A stretch of DNA of 64,000 bases. Origin: Rusavskia elegans. Taxonomy: Eukaryota; Ascomycota; Lecanoromycetes; Teloschistales; Teloschistaceae. Made by a program: the position numbers and the translations under genes. This document shows positions 24,802 to 35,073 of this stretch, one piece after another (positions within the stretch are counted from its first letter, which is position 1; every line of letters starts with the position of its first letter). Below the pieces are notes generated by a model. The model was not told the origin of the DNA and made no database searches. It saw only the letters and a list, made by a program, of their open reading frames with translations. Where the stretch lies: assembly GCA_011316305.1 (NCBI GenBank), contig SAUG01000029.1, positions 62,001-126,000 on the forward strand, read 5' to 3'.

Positions 24802-26872
24802 TCACTCGACATACTCCTTTTCCTTCGGCGCCAGCAACGGACTCGTCCCACTCCCACTTCGCCTCGTCTTCTCAAAGAAAGTACTGACATCACTACTCCA
24901 AACACTATCATCATGTTCCGCATCATCATCCCAAGCGCCCGCCTTCTCACCCGCCTTTCTCGCCTCACTAGCCTCCCAATCCGCTCGCATCTCCTCAATC
25001 TTCTGCTTATAATCTGCATCCGCATCGTAATATCGTCCGACTCCCCTCCAGCGTTCCCACCAGCTGAGATGTCTCGGATGCACGGCAATGCCATGATAAT
25101 CACTTTCGCGGCCCGCGCGGATACATTGCCATCGACGTTCTTGCTCTTTAAGATCGAGGCCTGTCGTGTCAGGGAGGAAGAGAACGGTGACCAGCATGCC
25201 CATCAACCCGAACCAAGGAACGACATAGAATTTCGTTTGGGTGTCGATGTAACTATACAGCACGCTCGCGAGGAGAGCGCCCAGCTTGCCCGTGGCGGCG
25301 GAGACACCGTGGGCGGTCGCGCGGATTGGGGTTGGGTAGACTTCTGCAGCGACGAGGAATGTTACGGCATTGGGGCCGAATTGATTGAAGAACGAGGAGA
25401 GGAAGTACATGGTTTGGAATTCCTTGACGTGTTCGATGGATGTGTACCGTTCGAAGTTGAAGGCAGGGATGACGAAGAGGATGAAATCCATCAAGAAACC
25501 TATCATTTGCATACGTTTGCGTCCGTAGAGTTTGTTGTCTATGAGGAAGGCTTGAATGGAGGGTCAGTCGCAGCTAATGAACTCTTGTGGGAGGGATAAA
25601 GGACTCACAAGCGAGATAGTATCCGACGAGGGAGACGCCGACATTGATCAGATTGTACAGCCAACCCGGCATTATGGAGTCATTGTCCGGTAGAATGACG
25701 CTGATGAATTCATTCTGGAAGAGCTTGTTGCCGTAGAAGAAAACATCGTTGGCAAACCAAGCTCCGGCGGTAGCGATCATACGAGGGCCAAAGTAAGTAA
25801 AGGTCAGCTTGAGGGAATCGGTGTCGTATCCGGTGACCTTGCTTTTCTTCTTTGCCGCAGCCAGTTGCTTGCTAGCAGATTTCATCTTGAACGTACGATA
25901 GTAGACGAGCCACAACGTACCGACTGCGGGAATAGCGAACGAGATGCGGTAAGTCCATTGGACCGCCACGTGGGAATACGGTGGATTGCCGCTTCCGTGG
26001 TGGAAGATTAACAGGAGAAGGATGAGGATGACCTGGTTGAAGAATTGACCCCAGCCTTGCATCAGGAAGGCGCTGGTCACTTTACGCCCCCGGTGCAGAC
26101 GGTCTTCCTTGGTCGATACCTTGCCGGATCCAACGGCATTCTCCATGCCAGAGGTTGCCGTCATGGGATATTCACCTCCAACGCCGATGCCATAGAAGAA
26201 AAGAGACCACACGTAACAGATGACCCATCCATTCTGGGTGACTCCCCAAGCAGCGGTGAGCATGATCAGACCAATGAACATGATTGAAGCATCTTGTATC
26301 AGACCCCATCGGCGGCCGAGCCTGGGCTAGAATCAGCATTGAAGACGGCGTCTGAAAATCTCGACTTACCAGTCGCCAAGAATACCGACCAGGATCTGTC
26401 CGACAATGATACCGGATATTTCCATGTATTCCACGGCGGCAATCCAGGTTGCATTGCAGGCCGGATAAGGTTGTTTCCAGCACTTGGCAAACGAGCCCTG
26501 TGCTTGGAACAGCGGTTTGAGGTTGCCGATAGAGAAGAGGACATAGCCTTCCAAACCCAAGCCGGCGCCAGGCAAAACCATGTTCTTGAAATAGTAAGAA
26601 ACGGGACTCAGAGGGTCCTTCTTGAACATCGACCAGACGTTGGAAGCTTCCCTCTTCGTCTCTCGAGCGTCACCATTGGAAACGAATCTGATCTGCTCGA
26701 GCCAAGACATATCACCCCAGTAGACGCCATTCGCATTGTAGCTGTCATCAGGCTTGAGTAGGTAGTCGAAGATCTGCCTCTCATTTGGGGTCATGTCATG
26801 GACTGGATTGTGAGTGCCAGTCATGTCTGGCCCATGGGGGGCGGCTGGACCGTAATCTCTGTACTCGGCCAT
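24802..26872 (-). CDS. MFS phosphate permease (phosphate:H+ symporter type)
   Basis: Complement join 26,872-26,370, 26,321-25,609 and 25,550-24,802, 654 aa. The introns are 48 and 58 bp, and both phases check. This is a plasma-membrane importer of inorganic phosphate in the major facilitator superfamily. The first helix region reads LGLEGYVLFSIGNL, then EYMEISGIIVGQILVGILGD, followed by the MFS loop LGRRWG at the exon 1-2 junction. The signature GVGGEYPMTATSGMEN follows, characteristic of the Pho84-like group. The second half has SSFFNQFGPNAVTFLVAAEVYPT and PTPIRATAHGVSAATGKLGA. A long cytosolic C-terminal tail rich in charged residues ends the protein, and the N-terminal cytosolic stretch (about 90 aa) is longer than in yeast Pho84. 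A glycerophosphodiester permease is the alternative. A CACGTG box lies about 300 bp upstream of the start. Confidence 0.85.
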
Positions 26873-27176
26873 CTCGAGGGTGAAAGAGTCGTCCTTGGCC
26901 AGACGAGAGTATTTGCTAGAGGATGGAACAAGCCTTTGCCAAAGGCTTGTTTTGCGGCGATGGGCAGCCAGATCAGAGCCAAACAGACGGAGGGCTGCAG
27001 GCGAGGCTTATATGATGGGAAGCTGGAGGAGCGGCTCGATAGCCGTGCAAGTGGATCGACCGGCTGGAGGCAAAAAGCCGCGTGGCTGTCAGTTTCAGTT
27101 CTCAACGGTGGATCTTATCGATGCCTACGAGAGGGTCAGCCATTACTCCGAGAAGCTGGGATAGAAAACATCGTTT

Positions 27177-27182
27177 CACGTG
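27177..27182. promoter_or_regulatory. CACGTG E-box, possible Pho4/NUC-1-type site
   Basis: A perfect CACGTG palindrome lies 305 bp upstream of the permease ATG. Pho4 in yeast and NUC-1 in Neurospora bind CACGTG-type sites and induce phosphate permeases on phosphate starvation. The assignment rests on motif plus gene function; a single hexamer can occur by chance. Confidence 0.45.
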
Positions 27183-28164
27183 TGCTGAAACAGAATGATG
27201 ATTGGGTACTCCGAGTGTGTAGTCCAACATCGCGGGTAAAAATGGACTTTCTATCGGTCCTTCCTCCGACGCGCAAATGGGGGAGGATCTTCCGACGGTA
27301 GCCCAACAAGAAGAAATAGGCTATCCCACCAATCGGCCAGTGCTCAAGTTGCGCCGGTTCGGGCGAGAGCGGCGCAGGTGAGATCTTCGATAGCAAGACG
27401 GTCGACTGTCGATGAGAAGCTGTGAGCCGCTTCGACAGTATGATCTGGAAGATTGAAGGTTGGAGACAGACAGCGGATGTGGGACAAAAGCCGGAGTCGA
27501 GCTGTGTGACGCCGGCAATTCCCTTCGGCGGCCGTCGCTTCGCAGCTGCAAAGTCCCAAGCCATGGCGAATTTTCCAGTGGTAGTCGGACTCTTGATAAG
27601 CATGGACATTGAAGTTTCTGTTGGTTGACGTTGCCATTGTCCAATCATTCCAGTCAGATGGCGCACGTTTTCCTTGGCGACGATCGCGGACGGCTGACCG
27701 AGCTAGTCCTTTCCGAGGTTAGCCGGACAGGGCTGAAAAGGCTTGGCGAAAGACGTCATCTCACAAATCACATCTCTGGACATCTATCGCCGGTTTTCTT
27801 CAGCCTCAGCCAACGAAGCTGGAGGGTGAATTCCATCTTTACGAATCGAGTCTTGCTATAGTAATCATGTAGTGCTACGGCCTGAAGCATCACGTTGTCT
27901 ATCTGCCGAAAAACAATATACGATATTTCCAAACGCCCGCGAAAGGTGCCAAAAAACCTGCATGTCTTTCTTGTACGTCGTTCTCTTTCCTCTTCTTTCA
28001 TTGAACCTCGCATGGTCCTGAACGGGTAACTCACTACCAATGAACGGTGTGAAAGTGGAAGCATGCATGCGCCCAGCAGTCGCCGTCGATGAGCATTCAA
28101 TCTTCGTAAAGTACTGTGGCATTCCAAAGGCTTTTGGACACCAAGTGAGACCAGAGAATATGTC

Positions 28165-28210
28165 ACAAAATATTCTTTCTTTTCTTTTCTTTTCTTTCTT
28201 TTTCTTCCCC
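28165..28210 (+). repeat. Pyrimidine-rich tract
   Basis: A run of tttctttt-type units followed by cttcccc lies about 320 bp upstream of the proline-rich protein gene. Such C/T-rich tracts are common in fungal promoters of strongly expressed genes. The opposite strand is purine-only. Confidence 0.6.
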
Positions 28211-28531
28211 GTTCATTGCCAGCCAGAAACCCACTATGCTGCTTGAAATATGCGAACCAGGTGTCTCAAACGCCAGGTAGATGTCTTGGAAAAAACATGA
28301 ATCTCCTGTTCGGCTGGTAATGTATAACAACAACATCCAAGGAATGTGGCGTAACTTGGCATCATGCCTTCACCTACCGTCTCACTATCTATATCAGGCA
28401 GAACCCGCCAGAAACCCAGAAATCCGCTTTCTCTTCGTCTTCGAAACGTGGTCTTCGCCCCAACCAAAACATTCCCCATTCGGTAGAAAACCAAGATAAA
28501 ACAACCAAACCAACTCATCCAATCCACAACA

Positions 28532-28984
28532 ATGTACACCCCCATCCCCATTTCCCAAGCCATCATCCTCGCAGCCATCATCTCCATCACCACAACCCTC
28601 CCGACCCTCAACGTCCCCCCAATCCCCATCGCAGCATTACCAAGTCCCATCTCCGGCTTCGTCCCAAAACCAGTCGTGGGTCCGAAACCAGTCCCCATCA
28701 AACCATCTCCAATTCTCCCGAAACCGGCACCGGCACCGGCACCGGCACCAGCGCCCGTGAAACCACCTTTCTCCTCTCCGCCGTTCTCCTCCCCACCATT
28801 CTCCTCTCCACCATTCTCCTCTCCACCGTTCTCCTCGCCACCGTTTTCAAGTCCCCCCTCAACGCGTCCACCATTCACAATCCCCACGTTCACAATCCCA
28901 CCATTCGCATTACCAACATTCACCATCCCGCCCTTCACGCTGCCAACATTTACGATTCCGAAGTTGGAGGGTTGGCGGTTTTGA
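28532..28984 (+). CDS. Secreted proline-rich repeat protein
   Basis: A single-exon frame of 150 aa, with the ATG in good fungal context (acaacaATG) and strong use of C-ending codons. The N-terminus has a hydrophobic stretch (QAIILAAIISITTTLP) that looks like a signal peptide. The rest is repetitive: a KPxP region, an AP run, six tandem PFSSP units (28,764-28,855), then alternating PTFTIP and PPFALP or PPFTLP units. There is no cysteine, catalytic motif or obvious GPI signal. The protein is probably secreted or wall-associated; function is unknown. The antisense frame (Gly/Glu-rich) is longer but is the mirror of these repeats. Confidence 0.55.
   Translation: MYTPIPISQAIILAAIISITTTLPTLNVPPIPIAALPSPISGFVPKPVVGPKPVPIKPSPILPKPAPAPAPAPAPVKPPFSSPPFSSPPFSSPPFSSPPFSSPPFSSPPSTRPPFTIPTFTIPPFALPTFTIPPFTLPTFTIPKLEGWRF
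28725..28855 (+). repeat. Coding tandem repeats (6-bp CCGGCA and 15-bp PFSSP units)
   Basis: A short run of ccggca hexamers (Ala-Pro) is followed by six 15-bp units ccgttctcctccc-like, encoding Pro-Phe-Ser-Ser-Pro. Unit variation is confined mostly to third positions. Confidence 0.85.
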
Positions 28985-30001
28985 TTGGTGGTGGGGCTGG
29001 GGCTGGGGTTGGGTTGAACGATCAGAAAAGACAACAGTAGGTTTGTTATCGATGGTAAGAATAGGACGGCTAGGACGGTCGGGGACGCAATATTCCAAAA
29101 ATTCCATAAAAACCAGTATCGTACCACCACCAGCGACGGCCAAGATAAAGCGGTATAGTGGGATGATGGTAATGGAACCGATGTGTAGGGTTAGCGCGTT
29201 TTTTTCGAAAACGGAAAGGAATGTGGGGTGGTGCAACGACTGATAATTTACTTCTTGAACTTCGAGGGCAAACATGGTAAGAAAAGGTACCTTAGTAGCA
29301 GCGTAATGGATGGATGGTAGGAGACAGGTACCTCCCTAATAAGTAGCTTAATACAACCTCGCTTCAACTGTCGTAGCCACCAAAACACGAAACACATACC
29401 CAATTTTCCAGAACACCACATCTCAAAAATGCACCAGCATTCCTGCACGCCCGCCGTATCTCTTTCCAAGCCAAACGACTTGGCGTACAAAACAGAAAGG
29501 CCACATCATTTTCAGCGCCCAAGTACTTTCGATTCTCACACGTCTTTGGCATGAATTCATGACGATGATTATTATTAGTGTTATTGTGATTTATACTATT
29601 CATTTTATTGTTATTATTATTATTTGTTTCTTTAATAATATGTCTCCATCCATTACCCATACCCCACTCCCAGGGTTTTATCACATCTCACAAGGATAGA
29701 TCGCGTTCTCCATAAGGGTGGATAGATTGAAGTCGATGATAGACATCGTTATATAATAAGCCCGCGAGAGAGAGAAAGTAGCAGGATAGTCAAGTGGGCG
29801 AAGTTCAACAAACGTAGATTGCCAAGACGCCCATGACGGACTTCCCCATATGTACGACGAAACGGGCCGAAACTATATAAGACGGGAGGAAAGTAAACTC
29901 GGTGGTGGGGAGGAGAGAAAAAAAAAGTCCAGACCATAGGACAGCACTGCCTGCGAACAAATTCCATCCACCACCAATCTCCGACTGTTCCGTAACACAG
30001 T
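28985..30001. other. Intergenic region with an ATT microsatellite, no supported gene
   Basis: About 1 kb between the proline-rich gene and the 3' end of the metallopeptidase-like gene. It holds an imperfect (att)n tract near 29,566-29,632. Open frames on both strands are short, low in complexity, and not convincing. Confidence 0.35.
29566..29632. repeat. Imperfect ATT microsatellite
   Basis: Runs of att and tta units alternate with short interruptions (gattattattag, then ttattgttattattattatttg). No coding role is visible. Confidence 0.7.
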
Positions 30002-31561
30002 TCACGGACAATCACAGTAAAAGTACTGCTGGCCCAGGGCAGTACTCGCTGCTTTGCAAGTCCCAGGCCCGCACGCGTCGTTACATGCGGACGTACTGAA
30101 GATTCCACCCTGGGAGCAGGTACCCAGATCCACTGTCGATGTCTCCGCCGGCGGTGGGGTGGTGGTGCCAGGGGGTTTTTCAATGGTCCCAGTGGCCACG
30201 GTGGGGTGTGGATCACCAGCACAGACGGTGTAGACCAAGCTGCCCGAGGTTTCGGTGTTGATGCCCGCCATGATGCTTCCACAGGTACAGTAGGTCTGGG
30301 GCCCACCGGCGATGGTGCCCTCGATGGTGGTCCTAGAGGAGGAAAAAAAAGTGTCAGTCTGGGTTCAGGAGGTGAAGAAGAAGAAGAAGAGGAAGAAAGC
30401 TGGGTGGCGACTTACTGCACAAGACTGCAGCTGGTTAGGGGTCCGATTGGCGGCGGCGTCACGTTTGAAGAACCTGCGCTTGAGGTCGTGGTGCCTCCCT
30501 CGTTGCCATCTGGATTGTCGTTGTCGGAGCCCGGGTCATTGACCTCGTCGGGATCTCCGGATTGGACTTCGGCGTCGATGGTCTTGCCACATTTGTCTTC
30601 CCAGTAGATACCTTGTGCGAGCAGACGCTCAGTCACCACGGGGGCTTGTCTTGGAATCTGTAAGAATGGCCTCACCTGCTGCGACGAATGCGATACTGTC
30701 GGCATTGCGGAACGATTTTTCGGCGGGACATATCTTTTTGTCATAGGATTTGCACAAGTCGATATTGACGTGCTTGCCATCCCGCAGCTTTTTGCAAGAC
30801 GACCGATCATAAGCGTAGTCGCTAGCTCTGGAGCAGGTCAGTGGCGAATCTCGGAGTTATGGGCTCGCCAGACGAACCGTTTGGATTCTGAGGGTGGGAG
30901 ATTATCACTGTCGGTGGCATATGCCAGATGAGAGGATTCATGGAGTATAGTGAAAGCTGTATCGACGTTAGCGATGAGGAAGAAAAGATTCCTCAGCAAT
31001 GGATAGGTCACCTTTGATGCCCTTGAACTGCTCGATGATTTTCCAATTTTTTTCACCTTTGGCTCCTTTTTTGCAATTGGACGCGACGATGCTTGAATCC
31101 TGTTTCTCGTAGTTTTTGTACCCGTCGAAAAATATTGGACAAAGGGCGATACGCCTGTTTCCAAACGACTGAGTGCTGGCCCAGTCGCCCGGGCCGCAAA
31201 CATCCCAATCGGCGTCTCCCTCCTTGGTCGGGCAGGTTATAGCCACCTTGTAGCTAGGGTCATCGTATACATCACGGAGTTTTCCATAGTATGATGTGAT
31301 GGCCTTGGGGTCCTTGATCGTCTCGTCGTCAAAGAAGTACTTGGCCCACTTGTTGCTAGAGGTCAACCCCGAAGCCGCCACAGCTTGGGCCATGTCCTGA
31401 GCAATTCCGAATTCCGTCTTGATTAGGTCCTTATCACTCTGACTGCGTGGACATTTGTCGTCGTCGATCGTGAAAGTTCTCTTGAACAAGGTCCCTGGCA
31501 GGGCCTGGCTCAAGCCGCACAGCAGGAGAATTCTGGTAGTAACATGCGAGTAGAAGTACAT
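30002..31561 (-). CDS. Secreted HExxH metallopeptidase-like protein with Cys-rich tail
   Basis: Proposed complement join 31,561-31,012, 30,956-30,878, 30,827-30,676, 30,611-30,416 and 30,332-30,002, about 435 aa. All phases fit. The third exon's 5' partner is less certain: an alternative donor (gtgata, about 25 bp earlier) also keeps the frame. The start shows a signal peptide (TRILLLCGLSQALP) and a KR site. His189-Glu-Ser-Ser-His193 in ILHESSH is a zinc-binding HExxH motif. A DYAYD motif and a NADSIAFVAA motif follow, as in deuterolysin-like and lysine-specific metalloendopeptidase-like secreted proteins (M35-type). Then come an acidic and Ser/Thr linker, a TTTSSAGSS stretch, and a Cys-rich tail (TYCTCGS, TVCAGDPHPTVATG, CNDACGPGTC, YFYCDCP). 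The tail is like those appended to fungal secreted hydrolases. Substrate is unknown. Confidence 0.7.
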
Positions 31562-31879
31562 CTTCGTGATGGAAGGTAAGATGGATGATGTTCGAGATGA
31601 AGAATTGGGTACCAAGTTCTCGGAGCAGCAACGAGTGATCCTTCACATGAATCTTTCAGGACATGAGCTTGAACCTTTATCCTCGAGACAAGATGATCTA
31701 GATCGAAGCCGCTTACGTCGGTTTTTATGTTACATGTACTTAACCTGCCGAGATCCAACATCAAGTGGACAGAGAGCCACGTACTTGCCAGGGTCAATCA
31801 ACACAATGAAACGGCCGTGAAACCACCAAGCATCGTTCAAGCGAATGATGCGGAAGGGAAGCCTTTGCGACAGGCAGAT
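31562..31879. other. Intergenic region, no supported gene
   Basis: About 320 bp between the metallopeptidase-like gene start and the 3' end of the next minus-strand gene. It should contain the former's promoter. No motif that I would defend. Confidence 0.35.
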
Positions 31880-32520
31880 CTACAACCGTTGGTGGGGAAG
31901 TTGTGGTCTTCCGTCGACGACGGTGACCTCTATCGAGTTGGACTCGGGGATGTCAACAACCTCAAGGCTTGAATCATGTCGCATTTGTGTTGGGCGGACT
32001 TTGACATCCTTGAAGGCCTGATGGAGATTCAGCTTTGCCACGAGGGAGCATTTGGGTGGGGGTAGTCTACCTCCATGGGACCATAATCCCACCAATTGAC
32101 ATGTCCAGTGGGAAGGCAGAGGCGGTACTTGCAGCCGACGAGCAGGCCGTAGTTCTCGGAAGGAAGGTAAAGCTCTCGCTGGATTTGATCGTGGCCAGGA
32201 TGGGATGAAACAGTAGCGAACTGGTTCTCTGCACAGACAGGCAGCGGAATATCGGCCAGCTCAAAGTCCCGGGGATAGACATCGGCGGGTTCAGCCTCTC
32301 TCGTAGCGTCGGTATGGTAGAAGACGTAGGTACCGAGGAAGCGAGCATGCTGATGGAGGGGCGTGCCGAAGATGTTGAAGGTAATGATCTCCGAGGGGCC
32401 TGCGGCGTGGTAGTGCAAAGTTGCTGTCAAGGGATAATAGCCACGAGACGACAATGAGAATGTAGCGGGGCCATGGATCGAGACGGAGAAACGTGGACGA
32501 GCGGGCTGGAGGAAGAGCAT
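31880..32520 (-). CDS. Unknown 195-aa protein
   Basis: Proposed complement join 32,520-32,071 and 32,017-31,880. The 53-bp intron has gtagac, a gctgaat branch region and catcag; exon 1 is exactly 150 codons, so the intron is phase 0 and the protein is 195 aa. Visible features are a beta-rich look (FSVSIHGPATFSLSSRGYYPLTATLHYHA), a conserved-looking LLVGCKYRLCLPTGHVNWWDYG segment just before the splice site, and a C-terminal ESNSIEVTVVDG strand. There is no signal peptide, membrane helix or known catalytic motif. I do not recognise the family. A short upstream exon cannot be ruled out. Confidence 0.55.
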
Positions 32521-33434
32521 TAGCCTGTTGAGACATGCTTTCGTTGCCCTTCCAATTCTTTCAAGGTCATACGTACGGTCAGCGCATCAGTTGCCATCCC
32601 AGGAGTCAGGTACAGGTACAGAAGCGATAGAATAGGGAACAGCAGGAACTTGAGCAAAAGGAAAGCTTTGCCTGGACGTCTGATCAGTCTCCCTCCCTCA
32701 GGGTGCTTACGTATGGAGCTGTTTCACGCTACCAGATTCAGCGTGAGGGTGACAATAGCCGTCTATGGCATTGGACGGTGGGTGTGATGAATCTGGAGAC
32801 TGTTTGGCACTGAAGGCTGGTTGTACTGGGACATGAATGGAAAGCACTGCGTGGTCTAGGCTGGTGCCAGTGTCTGTGAAGAAGGCGGGGATGGGAAGCC
32901 GCTGTAGAGTAGAAGGGAGATCCGTCCGACGGTGCGAAGCTGTCACCCAACACGATCATCGATAGTCCAGCCCGCACATTATTGGTCCAATGCTAACATG
33001 CAAGATCGTGGCGTTCAAGGTGATTGGTTTCAGGTTTGCTGGGGTTGCTGCCGTGCTAAAGACATGGAGCATCTTGTCATAGTGTGATTAAGTTAGTTGA
33101 CTCGGTGGATTGATTTGGTTAGCGCCCATGACATCATCCTTCCTTTCTCGGCTTTCTTGTCCTTCTCGTCCATCCCTTCCATCTTTTTGCTGAATGGTCT
33201 TGGGAGAGCATCTTCTTAGGATAAAACAATTGACCAAAACCAACATAACATGACACCCCTGTTTCGTATACAACATGGAAGCGCTTGACCCCTGTAAACT
33301 GAAGGAGACCAACTCACTGATGAAGCGCATCCGAGCGAACTGGCATTCATTGGCTCTGGGGTTGGATGGGATATCCATCATCCGCGCCGCGGCCGTCCTT
33401 CGCTGGCCGTCTTCTCAACCTCGGATACCATCTC
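32521..33434. other. Intergenic region, no supported gene
   Basis: About 0.9 kb upstream of the unknown 195-aa gene and downstream of the coiled-coil gene. Overlapping short frames on the minus strand lack domains and good starts. Confidence 0.35.
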
Positions 33435-34232
33435 TCAGCGACTCCCCTGTCTTGGCGAACGACTTTCCTCCCTCGGCGGCCGTCTCACCCTTTCCCATTC
33501 AACCTTCACCCTCCCCTCACGCCCACCGCCTTCCCCATGCGGTGATGCCTGATCCCAGCTCCGTCTCCGCTGTTCCTTCATCCCAACGACATCTTTCCGC
33601 ATTGCTTCGACCTCTTGATTGATCCTTCCGACTGCATCTTTCAACCCGACAATCTCCTTCTCCATCTTATTGTCCCTTGTGTTGATACCTCCAACCGCTT
33701 CCTTCAACCCGCCAACGGCCTTCTCAGTCTCGTTGTCCCTTGCTGCTGCCGTTGACATGGTCTGATTCGCCTTTTCCCTATCGGCCTGCAATTCTTTCTC
33801 CATGTTCGCAACTCTTTTGACGAGGTTTTCGATCTTGCTCCGAAGATCTCGGAAGCTGCTCTTCGACGACGCCGAGGAAGATGATGACGAGCTGCTACTG
33901 CTTTGCGATGATTTGCGGCATTCGCACGTCACTGGCATTGCAAGTGGTGATCGAGGCGACGGCTGGTGTGATCGAGGCGATGGGTGATGCTCTGGCTGTG
34001 GCTGTTTCGAGTCGCCTTGCTCCCGCTTCCCTCGCAGTGAAGCCTCACCATGGATGTGTAGTCCACCCACTCTGGGAGAGCAGTCTCTTTGCTTGATTTT
34101 GGGGCTCCGTGGTTCGATGGTGATGATGCAGGGTGGTGATGAGGACTCGGATCGTGTCGGCCTGTTGGCTGCCCTGTGCATGCGATTTCTGCGCGGAGTT
34201 GGCTTAATCTCGATGAGATCTGGTAGACACAT
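33435..34232 (-). CDS. Coiled-coil protein of unknown function
   Basis: A single open frame of 265 aa, counted from the first ATG at 34,232 (MCLPDLIEIKP). A basic, Pro/Ser-rich N-terminal half includes PSPRSHQPSPRSP, a CECRK pair of cysteines and a run of ten serines. It leads into a heptad-like coiled coil from about DLRSKIENLVKRVANMEKEL to about VEAMRKDVVGMKEQ. Within that are near-repeats of xGLKEAVGGINxRDNxMEKE with a 22-residue period. The C-terminus is Arg/Glu-rich. No enzymatic motif is seen. Splice variants or an upstream exon are possible. Confidence 0.55.
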   Translation of the reverse strand: MCLPDLIEIKPTPRRNRMHRAANRPTRSESSSPPCIITIEPRSPKIKQRDCSPRVGGLHIHGEASLRGKREQGDSKQPQPEHHPSPRSHQPSPRSPLAMPVTCECRKSSQSSSSSSSSSSASSKSSFRDLRSKIENLVKRVANMEKELQADREKANQTMSTAAARDNETEKAVGGLKEAVGGINTRDNKMEKEIVGLKDAVGRINQEVEAMRKDVVGMKEQRRRSWDQASPHGEGGGREGRVKVEWERVRRPPREESRSPRQGSR

Positions 34233-35073
34233 TGTTCCTTGGACCCCGGATGGACGAGCTCGATGTTGGTGCCCTGATTGTGGGAAGCTTCCCAAGATGT
34301 GCTGACGAACTATGTGAAGGATGCCAAATAATCGCGATGTAGACGTAGACAGGTGGGCAGAGATAGACTCGAATGGAGTTGCGAGTCACCTATCATAGAA
34401 TGAGGCAAGGACACGGAGCGTGAGAGGAAAACAAGGCAACATAGTGAGTAGAGATGGAGACGCCACTATCACGGCGCTCGACCTACCGTCAGCTGTCTGG
34501 GAACCTACGTCAGGCGCTGCAAACATAGTCATCGTAGCTCTTCAACATCAGTGAACAAGCAGAACACCCAGAGAAACAGAAATAAAGTGGTGGAGGGTGG
34601 GAAGAAGGGTGCTAGAGGTTCCCATGGGACTGCGCATGGGACTGGCTCAGATGAGGCATGGGCCGCGTGCTATTATAATACGACACACAGGGTTCGCCCT
34701 GTGCAAGACTCATGAAGAGATCGGAAAGGAAATGCGATGACGAAAGACGAAGGAAGCAAGGACGAGAGAATGACCCGGGTACCTGCGCCGGAACTGACGA
34801 AGGTTCGCGTCGAAGAGATATACTCCACACGATGCTCCAGCTACAACGACGCAGTATATGATGATGAGATTCTCCAGTTGGGGGTAAAAGAATGACTTCA
34901 GGTGGGTGAACGGATAATGCGCGTGATCAGATGACCACCCAGAGAGCGGCCAAAAGTATCATCTGATGAAAAGGAACAAATGACAATAACACAAGCATTT
35001 CGATAGCTTTGACTGACGAGATGTACGAATAAGGAATTTAAGACATACCTACCTCGAGTTTCCAATGATCACT
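34233..35073. other. Intergenic region, no supported gene
   Basis: About 0.84 kb between the coiled-coil gene and the 3' end of the aldo-keto reductase gene. Only short shadow-like frames are present. Confidence 0.35.

Larger units (their letters stand above)
26873..28531. other. Intergenic region between divergent permease and proline-rich protein genes
   Basis: About 1.66 kb between two divergent start codons. It contains the CACGTG site at 27,177-27,182 and a C/T-rich tract at about 28,165-28,210. Several open frames (for example 27,136-27,666 on the minus strand) overlap each other and look random. No gene is supported. Confidence 0.4.

Noticed and set aside
24913..25599. Plus-strand frame of 228 codons
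   Set aside because: It lies antisense to exon 3 of the phosphate permease, which has clear family motifs.
27136..27666. Minus-strand frame of 176 codons between the permease and the proline-rich gene
   Set aside because: Several overlapping frames in this segment are equally open; no domain, no biased codon use, no clear ATG context.
28234..29130. Long minus-strand frame (298 codons) rich in Gly, Glu and Asn repeats
   Set aside because: It is the antisense of the PFSSP repeat gene. The repeats force an open antisense frame. The plus frame has the better ATG context, codon bias and a signal peptide.
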